Positions 23,903 through 33,004 of a stretch of 64,000 nucleotides of DNA are shown in pieces. The position numbers and the translations under genes were made by a program. The notes beneath the pieces are model-generated. The model did not search any database. It was not told the origin of the DNA and was given only the letters and a program-made list of their open reading frames with translations. The stretch spans positions 1 through 64,000 of the forward strand of contig NZ_JAWQUO010000006.1 of the NCBI RefSeq assembly GCF_033446605.1, read 5' to 3'. The first letter of the stretch is position 1, and each line of letters begins with the position of its first letter. This DNA comes from Iodobacter sp025352645. Lineage in GTDB: Bacteria > Pseudomonadota > Gammaproteobacteria > Burkholderiales > Chitinibacteraceae.

Positions 23903-24768
23903 CAGTTCAGAGCTGGCTGTTTAGAAAGAAGCGTCATTAATAGCGCTAGTTTCTGACGCATTTCACGGCGATCAACGATCATATCAATCGCACCTTTTTG
24001 CAAAAGGAATTCTGAGCGCTGAAAACCCTCAGGCAATGTTTCACGCACGGTTTGCTCGATCACTCGTGGGCCCGCAAAACCAATTAAGGCACCAGGCTCG
24101 GCCATGACCACATCACCCAAAAAAGCGAAAGAAGCCGAAACCCCACCCATAGTTGGATCAGTCAAGATAGAAATAAAGGGTAATTTTTTATCCGCTAACT
24201 TGGTTAAAATCGCACAAGTTTTAGTCATTTGCATTAAGGAGTTCAAGCCTTCCTGCATACGCGCACCACCAGAAGCGGATACGCAAATAAACGGTACGTT
24301 ATTTTCAATGGCCGCCCGGACACCGCGCACAAAGCGCTCCCCCACTACCGAGCCCATTGATCCACCAATAAACTTAAACTCAAACGCAGCGATCACCACT
24401 GGCACAGTCAAAATAGCGCCCTGCATGACAACCATTGCATCGTCTTCGCCCGTATCGGCTTGTGCGGCGTGGAGACGATCGATGTATTTTTTACTATCTT
24501 TAAACTTAAGAACATCGACTGGCTTAACTTCAGCGCCAATCTCAAAACGCCCCTCTTGATCGAGCAGTAAATCCAAGCGGCGACGCGCAAATACCGCGTT
24601 GTGGTAATCACACTTTGGACATACTTCTAAATTATTTTCTAAATCAGTGCGGTATAAAACCGCGCTGCAAGCAGGGCATTTATGCCATAAACCCTCAGGC
24701 ACACCTGACTTGGACACCGTAGTGCGAATCTTAATCTTCGGCGGAAGCAGTTTTTGCAGCCAGCTCAT
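23902..24768 (-). CDS. accD: Acetyl-CoA carboxylase carboxyltransferase subunit beta AccD
   Basis: 288 residues. The N-terminal zinc ribbon is formed by CPACSAVLYRTDLENNLEVC and the following PKC (Cys-x2-Cys ... Cys-x2-Cys). The crotonase-like core contains VSASGGARMQEG, the acetyl-CoA oxyanion loop, and GGVSASFAFLGD. With AccA it transfers carboxyl from biotin to acetyl-CoA, the first step of fatty-acid synthesis. It sits between trpA and folC, the order usual in beta- and gammaproteobacteria. Confidence 0.97.
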   Translation of the reverse strand: MSWLQKLLPPKIKIRTTVSKSGVPEGLWHKCPACSAVLYRTDLENNLEVCPKCDYHNAVFARRRLDLLLDQEGRFEIGAEVKPVDVLKFKDSKKYIDRLHAAQADTGEDDAMVVMQGAILTVPVVIAAFEFKFIGGSMGSVVGERFVRGVRAAIENNVPFICVSASGGARMQEGLNSLMQMTKTCAILTKLADKKLPFISILTDPTMGGVSASFAFLGDVVMAEPGALIGFAGPRVIEQTVRETLPEGFQRSEFLLQKGAIDMIVDRREMRQKLALLMTLLSKQPALN

Positions 24769-24798
24769 TGTTATTTCTCCATCCTTGCAACTAAAGAT

Positions 24799-24816
24799 GG
24801 CACGGCATGCCGTGCC
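24799..24816. repeat. Perfect 18-bp palindrome between accD and trpA
   Basis: GGCACGGCATGCCGTGCC is its own reverse complement. It is placed 30 bp upstream of accD inside the operon gap and followed by CCTA. It may be a processing or pausing hairpin, or a minimal intergenic repeat. Confidence 0.6.
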
Positions 24817-24821
24817 CCTAC

Positions 24822-25622
24822 TTAGCGTGCAGTATCCATCGCGGCACGAATGCCGGTTAGAAAATCAGTTAATCGATCTGCCAAGCCGTCTTCCCCAGCT
24901 TCAGCTTCTTTTACTAAACGTGAGCCAATCACCACCGCATCGGCCACGCGAGCCACCGCTTTTGCGGTAGCTGCATCACTAATCCCAAAACCAACCCCAA
25001 TAGGAATGGTGAGATACTGTTTTAATACATTCAGTTTTTCTGTGACGTCGCTAATATCTAAGTTAGCTGAACCGGTCACGCCCTTCAGCGAAACATAGTA
25101 CACATAGCCTGCGGCCATCTCGGCAACGACTTTGATCCGCGCAACTTTTGTAGTTGGCGCAAGTAAGAAAATGGGATCAATCCCGTGTTGCTTGAGGATA
25201 TCCACACGCTCTTTGGCTTCTTCAGGCGGTAAATCAACGGTTAATACCCCGTCCACCCCTGCCAATACCGCAGCCTTAGAAAACGCCTCATAACCCATCG
25301 CTTCCATTGGATTGGCGTAGCCCATAAGCACAACCGGTGTTTCAGTATTGCTTTGGCGAAACTCGGCCACCATACCTAATACTTGGCGTAAAGATACACC
25401 ATGCAATAGCGCACGCTCTGAAGCACGCTGAATCACAGGGCCATCGGCCATAGGATCAGAAAACGGCACGCCCAGCTCAAGAATATCAGCACCACCAGCC
25501 ACTAAGGCATGCATCACATCCACCGTGATACGGGGATGCGGATCACCCGCAGTCACAAAAGGGATCAAGGCTTGACGATTTTGGCCTTGCAAACGCGCGA
25601 ATGTAGCTTGAATTCGGGACAT
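24822..25622 (-). CDS. trpA: Tryptophan synthase alpha chain TrpA
   Basis: 266-residue TIM barrel. Motifs LIPFVTAGDP, the catalytic-Glu block ILELGVPFSDPMADGP, VDGVLTVDLPPEEA (second catalytic acid) and VGFGISDAATA for phosphate binding. It cleaves indole-3-glycerol phosphate to indole, channelled to TrpB. The gene is separated from trpB by 184 bp that contain an inverted-repeat element, longer than in most trp operons. Confidence 0.97.
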   Translation of the reverse strand: MSRIQATFARLQGQNRQALIPFVTAGDPHPRITVDVMHALVAGGADILELGVPFSDPMADGPVIQRASERALLHGVSLRQVLGMVAEFRQSNTETPVVLMGYANPMEAMGYEAFSKAAVLAGVDGVLTVDLPPEEAKERVDILKQHGIDPIFLLAPTTKVARIKVVAEMAAGYVYYVSLKGVTGSANLDISDVTEKLNVLKQYLTIPIGVGFGISDAATAKAVARVADAVVIGSRLVKEAEAGEDGLADRLTDFLTGIRAAMDTAR

Positions 25623-25660
25623 ATATCAGCATTCCACAAAGAATTATTAAAATCTAAAAC

Positions 25661-25783
25661 ATCTGTAGCTACAGAAAACAACGGGCACATAAATTAACGC
25701 AAGAAACCCCAAAACTTAGCTTAAAACTAACAATCAGTATGTTTCTTTTTATGTGTTCTCAACCCCCTTTTGTGGCTACAGAT
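25661..25783. repeat. Inverted-repeat element between trpB and trpA
   Basis: ATCTGTAGCTACA (25661-25673) and TGTGGCTACAGAT (25771-25783) form the ends, complementary at 12 of 13 positions. A second inner pair (GGGCACATAAA near 25683 and TTTATGTGTTCT near 25748) allows one long hairpin. It has no coding potential and looks like a small element inserted in the trp operon. Confidence 0.5.
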
Positions 25784-25806
25784 TTTTGTATTTTTTCAAT
25801 GCGCGA

Positions 25807-27042
25807 TTAGAGCTCGATCCCCGTTAAGCGCGCCAAAGTAGGAATATCTTTATCCCCTCGGCCCGACAAGTTCACCAGAATCACCTGATCTTTAGACATT
25901 GTTTTTGCCATTTTTGCCGCGTGTGCCAATGCATGACTGGACTCAAGGGCCGGAATGATACCCTCAAAATGACAAAGATCGTGAAAAGCTGCAATCGCTT
26001 CATCATCATTAATGGCCACGTACTCTGCACGGCCAATATCTTTTAGGTAACTATGCTCTGGCCCAACCCCAGGATAATCAAGGCCCGCAGACACCGAATG
26101 GGTATCGCTGATCTGGCCGTTTTCATCTTGCATTAAGAAGGTGCGATTGCCATGCAATACGCCTACCTTGGCATTGGTAGTAAGCGGCGCCGCGTGGCGG
26201 CCGGTATCAATACCATCCCCGCCCGCCTCAACCCCAATCAAGCGCACCGATAGATCATCTACATAAGGGTAGAAAATGCCGATTGCATTCGAGCCACCAC
26301 CCACACAGGCCACCACGGCATCGGGCTGACGACCTATCATTTCTGGCATTTGCACCTTGCATTCATCACCAATCACCCGCTGAAAATCACGCACTAGCTG
26401 TGGATACGGATGTGGCCCAGCGCACGTACCGATGATGTAATAGGTAGAATCTACATTGGTCACCCAATCACGCATCGCTTCATTCATCGCGTCTTTCAGC
26501 GTTTTTGTGCCTGACTCCACCGGCACTACGGTTGCACCTAGTAACTTCATGCGGTAGACATTAGGTGCTTGACGTTTTACGTCTTCAGCGCCCATATACA
26601 CGATACATTCCAAGCCATAACGCGCAGCCACAGTGGCCGAGGCCACGCCGTGCTGGCCCGCGCCGGTTTCAGCAATAACGCGTTTTTTACCCATGCGACG
26701 CGCTAACAGCGCTTGGCCTATGGTGTTGTTTACCTTATGTGCGCCGGTATGGTTTAAATCTTCGCGCTTTAAATAAATTTGTGCGCCGCCAAGTAGCTCT
26801 GACCAGCGTTTAGCATGGTAGATCGGGCTGGGGCGGCCAACGTAATGCTTTAGCTCGCTGTGATACTCAGCCACGAAATCTGGATCTTGCAGGGCTTTTT
26901 CGTACTCAATACGAAGCTCATCCAACGCAGGGATCAAAGTTTCGGCTACAAAAATACCACCAAACTGGCCAAAATGGCCTTGGGAGTCAGGCTGCTGATA
27001 GGTTTCCTGCTGGGGTTTCTGTCCGTGAGCTGTCTCAGTCAT
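25807..27042 (-). CDS. trpB: Tryptophan synthase beta chain TrpB
   Basis: 411 residues from ATG 27042, preceded by GGAGAG at good spacing; longer reading to 27090 would run deep into trpF. PLP lysine lies in HTGAHKVNNTIGQA, and the phosphate loop is VACVGGGSNAIG. It condenses indole with serine. The ATG overlaps the trpF stop (ATGACTGA), so trpF-trpB translation is coupled. Confidence 0.97.
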   Translation of the reverse strand: MTETAHGQKPQQETYQQPDSQGHFGQFGGIFVAETLIPALDELRIEYEKALQDPDFVAEYHSELKHYVGRPSPIYHAKRWSELLGGAQIYLKREDLNHTGAHKVNNTIGQALLARRMGKKRVIAETGAGQHGVASATVAARYGLECIVYMGAEDVKRQAPNVYRMKLLGATVVPVESGTKTLKDAMNEAMRDWVTNVDSTYYIIGTCAGPHPYPQLVRDFQRVIGDECKVQMPEMIGRQPDAVVACVGGGSNAIGIFYPYVDDLSVRLIGVEAGGDGIDTGRHAAPLTTNAKVGVLHGNRTFLMQDENGQISDTHSVSAGLDYPGVGPEHSYLKDIGRAEYVAINDDEAIAAFHDLCHFEGIIPALESSHALAHAAKMAKTMSKDQVILVNLSGRGDKDIPTLARLTGIEL

Positions 27043-27667
27043 GCGCATTTCTCTCCGCTTGATTAATAAACGCAGCAATTTTTGCTGCATCTTTGATTCC
27101 CTTACTGCTTTCTACGCCGCTGGATACATCAACGGCCCAAGGTTTAACCTTACAAATTGCTGCATAAACATTATCTGGATGTAAACCCCCCGATAAAATC
27201 AAGGGCAGCGGCAGCGACTTAGGGAGCAGATCCCAATCAAACGCCTCGCCAGTTCCGCCTGGCACGCCTTCAACAAAAGCATCGACTAAAATACCCTTAC
27301 AAAGCCCATCCACGTAGCGCTGTGCGTATTCTACCAAATTTATATCAGGTCTTACCCTAAGCGCCTTTAAATAAGGTCGGCCAAACTGCCGACAGTACTC
27401 AGGCGTCTCATCGCCGTGAAACTGCAGTAGGTCTAAAGGCACCTTATTCAGTACGCCACACACAAAGCTCACATCGGCATCAACAAACAGCCCTACGCTA
27501 CTTACAAAGGCAGGCAAGGCGGCCACAATCTGCATTGCGGCGTCGATTTCCACATGCCGAGGGCTAGGTGGGTAAAACACAAGACCAATAGCATCGGCCC
27601 CTAGCTCCGCCGTACGCAGCGCCATATCTGCATCCCGCAAACCGCAAACTTTGATACGTGTTTTCAT
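27035..27667 (-). CDS. trpF: Phosphoribosylanthranilate isomerase TrpF
   Basis: 210 residues from ATG 27667, giving the typical MKTRIKVCGLRDADMA start with the catalytic Cys. GADAIGLVFYPPSPRHV, LLQFHGDETPEYC and the catalytic-Asp segment LVDAFVEG follow, then SGGLHPDNV and AVDVSSGVE for phosphate binding. It converts PRA to CdRP in tryptophan synthesis. trpF-trpB-trpA appear here without trpC, D or E, which must be elsewhere, as is usual in this group. Confidence 0.96.
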   Translation of the reverse strand: MKTRIKVCGLRDADMALRTAELGADAIGLVFYPPSPRHVEIDAAMQIVAALPAFVSSVGLFVDADVSFVCGVLNKVPLDLLQFHGDETPEYCRQFGRPYLKALRVRPDINLVEYAQRYVDGLCKGILVDAFVEGVPGGTGEAFDWDLLPKSLPLPLILSGGLHPDNVYAAICKVKPWAVDVSSGVESSKGIKDAAKIAAFINQAERNAHD

Positions 27668-27677
27668 TGGCAACACC

Positions 27678-28460
27678 TTAAATCAAACCATGCCGTGATT
27701 CTGGCTCACTCGCCAGCGCATATTCAGGGGGATAGCTTACACCAGCTAGGTAGAGCCCGTCTGGCATAAAGGTGGGGGGCGCGGACGTTCTGTCTTTGGC
27801 TAGGATTAATTCGGCCATCCACTCGGGTTTATCGTTACCTTTCCCAATATGTAGTAAGGCTCCAATAATATTTCTTACCATATGATGCAAGAAAGCATCG
27901 GCAGAGAAATCACAAATAATGAGATTACCTTCTTTTTGGATACTCGCCCGCGTCATGGTTTTGACCGGAGATTTAGCTTGACATTCCGCCGCCCTAAAAC
28001 TTGTAAAATCATGTTGCCCAAGCAAATACGCCATCCCTGCCTGCATCGCCTCAAAATCTAAATCATAAAACGCCCACCCCATTCGCCCTGACCAGAGTGC
28101 TGGGCGCACCGGATGATTGAGTAATAAATAGCGATAATGTCGAGCAAACGCCGAGAACCGCGCATGAAAGTCATCCGAGACGGGCTTGGCCCACAATACA
28201 GCCACCGAATCAGGCAAAAAACTATTCACCCCCCTCACCCATGCGGTAAGCGGCCGATTGACCTGTGTTTCAAAGTGAACAATTTGCCTTGCGCCATGCA
28301 CACCCGCATCCGTACGGCCAGCAGCGTGTACGCGAATGGTCTCGCCCGCCATTTGACTCAGCGCCAGCTCTAAAGCCGCTTGCACAGTCGGCAGATCTTT
28401 TTGGACTTGCCAGCCATAAAAGGCACGGCCATCGTATTCCACTGCGAGTGCGTATTTCAT
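27678..28460 (-). CDS. truA: tRNA pseudouridine(38-40) synthase TruA
   Basis: 260 residues from ATG 28460, giving MKYALAVEYDGRAFYGWQ. The catalytic aspartate lies in HAAGRTDAGVHGARQIVHF, and FLHHMVRNIIGALLHIGKG is the conserved C-terminal block. It isomerises uridines 38-40 in the anticodon stem-loop. The truA-trpF adjacency, with 10 bp between them, is common in beta- and gammaproteobacteria. Confidence 0.96.
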   Translation of the reverse strand: MKYALAVEYDGRAFYGWQVQKDLPTVQAALELALSQMAGETIRVHAAGRTDAGVHGARQIVHFETQVNRPLTAWVRGVNSFLPDSVAVLWAKPVSDDFHARFSAFARHYRYLLLNHPVRPALWSGRMGWAFYDLDFEAMQAGMAYLLGQHDFTSFRAAECQAKSPVKTMTRASIQKEGNLIICDFSADAFLHHMVRNIIGALLHIGKGNDKPEWMAELILAKDRTSAPPTFMPDGLYLAGVSYPPEYALASEPESRHGLI

Positions 28461-28501
28461 TAACATCGTCATCTAAAAAGAAGTCATCTACAAAAAAGCA
28501 C

Positions 28502-29128
28502 CTAGCGCAGCATCAACAAGGTGCTCAGCGCCGCCATGCACAAGACAATAAGCAGCAGCAAATCAAAAAAAGACAGCGACTCTACCAGAATAGAGACTTC
28601 CTGCAACTCGCAAGGCTGCTCTGCAACCGCCAATCGCTGCGCAAATGTGCGCCACGCTAGCGGCTCTGGCTGTGATAAAAATTCGGCAGAGAAACGCATG
28701 GTTAAGCTAAGGCGCAAAGCCCAGCGTTGCCGATTTAGCCCCACATAGGCAAATGGGCGCAATAAAGCATACAACCCAGAAAAAATCTGCGCCGAGCTTA
28801 ATCGCCACAGCAATAGCTGCAAAGCCGCTAGCACCCCCATTAAGCGCACCGCTTGCAGAGCACCAAAAGCCAAGCCTTCTATCGTGGGAGACCAAGGGCT
28901 TGGCCAAAGATACTGCCCCGGCGTAGCCCAGCCATATACCAGTGCAATGGCTAATAATAAATAGCGGCAGCGCCTCAAAGTTAAGCGGCAGCGATTAGCG
29001 CAGCAGCTTAGAGCAAGCAAAACACATAACGCAGAAAAGACAATGAGTGGGGTACCCTGCAAAATTTGCAAGATACACGCCACCCAAAGCCAAACTACAA
29101 TTTGATTTGCAGAATGTACTCTAATCAA
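28502..29128 (-). CDS. CbiQ/EcfT-like membrane protein
   Basis: 208 residues with about four to five hydrophobic segments in the N-terminal two thirds (WLWVACILQIL, LIVFSALCVLLALSCC, YLLLAIALVYGW, LMGVLAALQLLLWRL) and one near the end (FFDLLLLIVLCMAALSTLLML). The arrangement, with a charged cytoplasmic helix between, resembles the T component of energy-coupling-factor transporters, but the Ala-Arg-Gly coupling motifs are not obvious. No A or S component lies nearby. The TTG start overlaps the fimV stop (TTGA), so it is coupled to fimV. Confidence 0.6.
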   Translation of the reverse strand: MIRVHSANQIVVWLWVACILQILQGTPLIVFSALCVLLALSCCANRCRLTLRRCRYLLLAIALVYGWATPGQYLWPSPWSPTIEGLAFGALQAVRLMGVLAALQLLLWRLSSAQIFSGLYALLRPFAYVGLNRQRWALRLSLTMRFSAEFLSQPEPLAWRTFAQRLAVAEQPCELQEVSILVESLSFFDLLLLIVLCMAALSTLLMLR

Positions 29129-32052
29129 AGATTACCTAATAAAGCTTGCGCCTGTTTCTGCTGATCGGGGTTACCTTCACCAATGGCCTCTTGCAAGATT
29201 TCTCTTGCGCCTTCGACATCGCCCATATCCACATATGCTTTTGCCAAATCTATTTTAGTTTGCACGGGATCATCCCCAGCAAATTCTAAATTTGATTCTG
29301 CAGGCGAGAAAGCGGAAGCCGAGTCAAAGTCCAAACCTAAGTCGCCCAAATCAATGGACTCCTCAGCAGGCAAATTAGGCGCGGTGATTTCAAGCGGTGT
29401 ATCGAGAGAAAAATCAAAATCCAAACCTAAACCATCATCAGCGCTGATCGCCTCCAAGACCTCTTCGGCCCCATCATTAGACGGTGTTGGCGCAGTATCA
29501 AGCAAGCCATCAAAAGCAGGTAACTCACCCATGGCTGGCGACTCATCCAAATCCAAATCAGGCAAAGATGCTGTGATATCTACGGCCGCTTCTGGCATGG
29601 CATCAAGATCAAAATTTAAATCGAAGGGATCATCAGCAATTGGCTCCGCCGGAGCCAAAACTTCGGCCGGTGCTTTAGCGGTCATTGCAGCAAAATCAAC
29701 AGGCAAATCCAGATCCAGCATTACATTGTCGCTAGGGGCATCTACTGGCTTTGCGGCTTTTTCTGGCGCCAAGAAGTTGTCCAAACCAAAATCAAGGCTG
29801 GCCAAATCATCCAAAACAGGATTTACGGGCGCAGCAGCTGCTACATTTGGCTGCAACTCAGGCAAAGACAAATCAAACTCAGCGATCGCATTAGACTTAG
29901 GGCTAACGACATGTTCAGCCGCTGGCGGTACAACATCCAGCTCACTAGGATCAAAATCAAGCGATAGATCTAGATCATTTAAACTAGCTTGATGATCCAC
30001 ACTTGGTGCAGCGGCAGCTTCCACGCCCATCATTGCATCAAAATCACTGACGCTACTCGCAGGTGGCGGCTCTGGAAGCTCATCAAGCGGCAAGTCAAAC
30101 TCATCAGCTGGCATGGACATATTGTCAAACACGCTAGCGGCCGTGGTCGATGCAAAGGCCGTGTTCACTGGAGCTTGGGTATACAGCGGGTTGTCTGGAT
30201 CAATTTCACGGCCTTGATACGCCGCCTGTTCCCAATGCGCCCCCTTACCGGAAGTCATAGTAAAGAGGTCTGCTGCCAACTCTTCAAAGGACGTTTTGTC
30301 TTTTTTTGCCGCCAATATTTCCAGCAGCTTCAGGCGAATTTCGTGACGATTTGGATCTTTTACCAGGGCGTCACGCAAAATCTCCTCGGCCTGTTCATTC
30401 CGATCGTAAGCCATATACACTTCGGCTTCAGCAATTGGATCGACTTCATCCGTATCAATCGTACCTAAGCCTTGACGGCTAAAATCGGTAAGAAAGGAGT
30501 TTTCTGTTGGCTGGGTACTAATGACTGCACCACCGGTATTGCCAAGCAGCGTATTAGATTTTAAATCTCCCCCCGTCAACACGCTATCCGCAAATGCGCT
30601 ACCTTGCTTGCGTCGCCGCGTCCACGCAAAGCCAGCGCCACCCAATAGAATTGCGGCCAAGCCGCCACCTAGTGGTAATAAATTATCCATCACAGCATCT
30701 ACAATGCCAGGCTCAGCAATAGGCTCTGGAGCGGGCACAGGACGACGTATTTTCTTTGGCGGGCTAACGCTCGATGCGGCACTGGCCGTATCTGGCACAA
30801 TTGCAGGAACATCGCTGGCCACCAACGGCACCGTTGTCGCTACAGGCGTCGGCAGCGGCGTTGCAACGGGCTGAGGGCTGGCCTCAGAAGCGACGACAGG
30901 GTTTGGCTTGTTAACGCCTTGCAACTCAGCCCCTGTTCGGCTTTTCAGCGCCAGTAGTTTTTCCATGTCATGGATGTTTTTTTGCAACTCGGACACGCGT
31001 TGGTTTGACTCATCCAAACCTTTTTGCCTTGCCGTCACTTCTTCTTCCAAGGCACGAATACGGCCTTGTGCAGTGGCATCACCCTTCGCTTTACCTGGAG
31101 ATTCACCCTTAGACAGCTTCAAAACATCTTGATTAGCGCTACCCGGCAAGGCTTTTTCTTCAACCTTTGGGGTGATTTTCCCAGCATTAACCGGCTCATT
31201 ACCCGCTACTGCTTGGCGCTTTTGCACCGCTTCAGCAACTTTATTGCGATAGGCCTGCCAATCTTTCGATTGCAAGCGGACTTCTTGGGCCGCCTCTTTA
31301 GCCGGCGTCACTTGTAAAGCTTCTTTACCCGGCACATTTAAAATGCGGCCACGGCGTAAGCGATTCATATTGCCATCAAAAGCATCTGGATTTTGGCGAT
31401 AAAGCCCCACCAGCATTTGCTCTAACGAAATACCTTCCGCTTGCGTTTGGCGAGCAACGGCAGACAGGGTATCCCCTGCCTTCACCTTATATTGTTGATC
31501 GGTTGATTTATCTGCAGCCGCCGCAACGTCTGCAGACTTGGCTTCTGATTTTCTAGCTGCCGATTTAATAGCACCTGTACGGCGTGTACCAGGCAACACG
31601 GATGGCGAAAACGACTCTCTTGACGAGTTTCCCGCCGTAGCAGATGGCGTATAGCCCAGTGGATCAATCAAAGCGGTGTATTCACGCTGGATTTTTCCGT
31701 CTGCCCATTTCAGATCAATCACTAAGTCCAAAAATGGCTCTGAAATAGACTGCGTAGAGGACACCAAGACATAGTGCTGGCCATTAGCGCGCTTATCAAC
31801 CGCAAACCGCAAACCCATCGAAGCCGAAGGGTAAGGGACTTGCGCTTGCGCAAAAGCCTCCGGAGCGGCTAGACGAGCAACTAAGCCCTCTGCCTCACCC
31901 GGCTGCACGGAAACTAAATCAATTTCAGCACGAAAAGGCTGACCAAGCCCAGACAATACATTTAGCCTACCTAATCCAACTGCACCCGCAGACAAGGGTA
32001 CAGCCAGCATAATAGCAAGGACACAAGCCTTGAGTTTCGGTTTGATCGGCAC
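29125..32052 (-). CDS. fimV: Pilus-assembly / polar hub protein FimV
   Basis: 975 residues. Signal peptide (about 1-24), the FimV N-terminal domain (LGRLNVLSGLGQPFRAEIDL), a LysM peptidoglycan-binding domain (about 187-241), a coiled coil (about 330-370), one membrane segment (LLPLGGGLAAILLGGAGFAW), then a TPR (AEVYMAYDRNEQAEEILRDAL). A long acidic linker rich in LDLDFD repeats leads to the conserved C-terminal FimV helix pair (TKIDLAKAYVDMGDVEGAREI). FimV organises type IV pili and polar proteins and activates cyclic-AMP signalling in Pseudomonas. The protein is very acidic, so complementary-strand open frames are long but not genes. Confidence 0.95.
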   Translation of the reverse strand: MPIKPKLKACVLAIMLAVPLSAGAVGLGRLNVLSGLGQPFRAEIDLVSVQPGEAEGLVARLAAPEAFAQAQVPYPSASMGLRFAVDKRANGQHYVLVSSTQSISEPFLDLVIDLKWADGKIQREYTALIDPLGYTPSATAGNSSRESFSPSVLPGTRRTGAIKSAARKSEAKSADVAAAADKSTDQQYKVKAGDTLSAVARQTQAEGISLEQMLVGLYRQNPDAFDGNMNRLRRGRILNVPGKEALQVTPAKEAAQEVRLQSKDWQAYRNKVAEAVQKRQAVAGNEPVNAGKITPKVEEKALPGSANQDVLKLSKGESPGKAKGDATAQGRIRALEEEVTARQKGLDESNQRVSELQKNIHDMEKLLALKSRTGAELQGVNKPNPVVASEASPQPVATPLPTPVATTVPLVASDVPAIVPDTASAASSVSPPKKIRRPVPAPEPIAEPGIVDAVMDNLLPLGGGLAAILLGGAGFAWTRRRKQGSAFADSVLTGGDLKSNTLLGNTGGAVISTQPTENSFLTDFSRQGLGTIDTDEVDPIAEAEVYMAYDRNEQAEEILRDALVKDPNRHEIRLKLLEILAAKKDKTSFEELAADLFTMTSGKGAHWEQAAYQGREIDPDNPLYTQAPVNTAFASTTAASVFDNMSMPADEFDLPLDELPEPPPASSVSDFDAMMGVEAAAAPSVDHQASLNDLDLSLDFDPSELDVVPPAAEHVVSPKSNAIAEFDLSLPELQPNVAAAAPVNPVLDDLASLDFGLDNFLAPEKAAKPVDAPSDNVMLDLDLPVDFAAMTAKAPAEVLAPAEPIADDPFDLNFDLDAMPEAAVDITASLPDLDLDESPAMGELPAFDGLLDTAPTPSNDGAEEVLEAISADDGLGLDFDFSLDTPLEITAPNLPAEESIDLGDLGLDFDSASAFSPAESNLEFAGDDPVQTKIDLAKAYVDMGDVEGAREILQEAIGEGNPDQQKQAQALLGNL

Positions 32053-33004
32053 AATTCCCCCAACACTTCACTTTGTTTTTTAACCAAGGTATTAAACCTC
32101 AGCGCTTATTGCTTTCTTGATAAACATAACATTTGCGCCAAGCGTGGCGCAAGCCGCACACCTAATTTGTATACCGCATACATGTTAAAACTTGATTTTA
32201 GAATAAGACAAAATAATACGTAAAGCGCTCATTCCTACAACTTAAATAACGAAACACAGCCCTAACAATCTAAAAAAACAGAAGCACAAAACGAAGCCAC
32301 TCCCTTTCCTTATATATGCAAGACACTCAAACCATATAGCAAATATTAAGCATTAATCCAATCTATATCTACAAAAATCAAACAAGCAATGCTAGCCAAG
32401 CAAGGTACCGCCACCCACAAAAACCCAGAGCAAGATGCGGAAATCGATTCAGGATACATAGAATAAATCCAATCCCAACAAACACATACAACATATTTAA
32501 CGCGCAGATACGGCTCAAGGCTTACATCCTAACCGCCCAATTAACTCAACAAATCAATGCAAAATATAATCGCAAAAAATGCAACGAAAAACAAGATTTG
32601 TACCCATACCTAACAATAGTTTTCACACAAACCAGATGAATTATAGAACACATCGCCCCCTGTTCTGAGGAAATCGGCGGCTACCTTTTTATCAAACCAC
32701 CGATAAAACCATTCCACTTTGACCCTTTATAAAATGACATGTGCAAATTGAAAGGGGTGGGTTTTAATTTAGGGTTTTCCTCCTATTTAGCAAAAACATA
32801 AAGTCAATTTTATTTGTGAACATTGCTTCAATTTTTAAATAAATCACCGTAAAAATCACTAAGTATTTTTGCTTAGTAGGCACGCGTTTAATCAAAAAAA
32901 TAAACCAAAAAAATAAAACAAAAACAAGCCAAACATCTATCCTATTCACCGGTCAAATAGATATCAAAAAGCCACCAAATAACCATGGCTACCTTCTCAA
33001 GCCC
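32053..33004. other. AT-rich gene-free region upstream of fimV
   Basis: 952 bases markedly richer in A and T than their surroundings. The only frame of note (minus, 32764-32949, 61 codons of Phe/Ile/Lys-rich sequence) has no convincing ribosome binding site and reflects base composition, so I do not call it. The fimV promoter should lie in the first 150 bases. I see no RNA gene or terminator-grade hairpin. Confidence 0.5.

Noticed and set aside
29183..29992. Long open frame opposite fimV (269 codons), with others at 29989-30468 and 30521-30874
   Set aside because: They are mirror frames of the acidic, low-complexity fimV repeats (Ser/Lys-rich product) and show no protein character.
32764..32949. 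61-codon hydrophobic minus-strand frame
   Set aside because: Base composition alone explains the Phe/Ile/Lys-rich product; no start signal.
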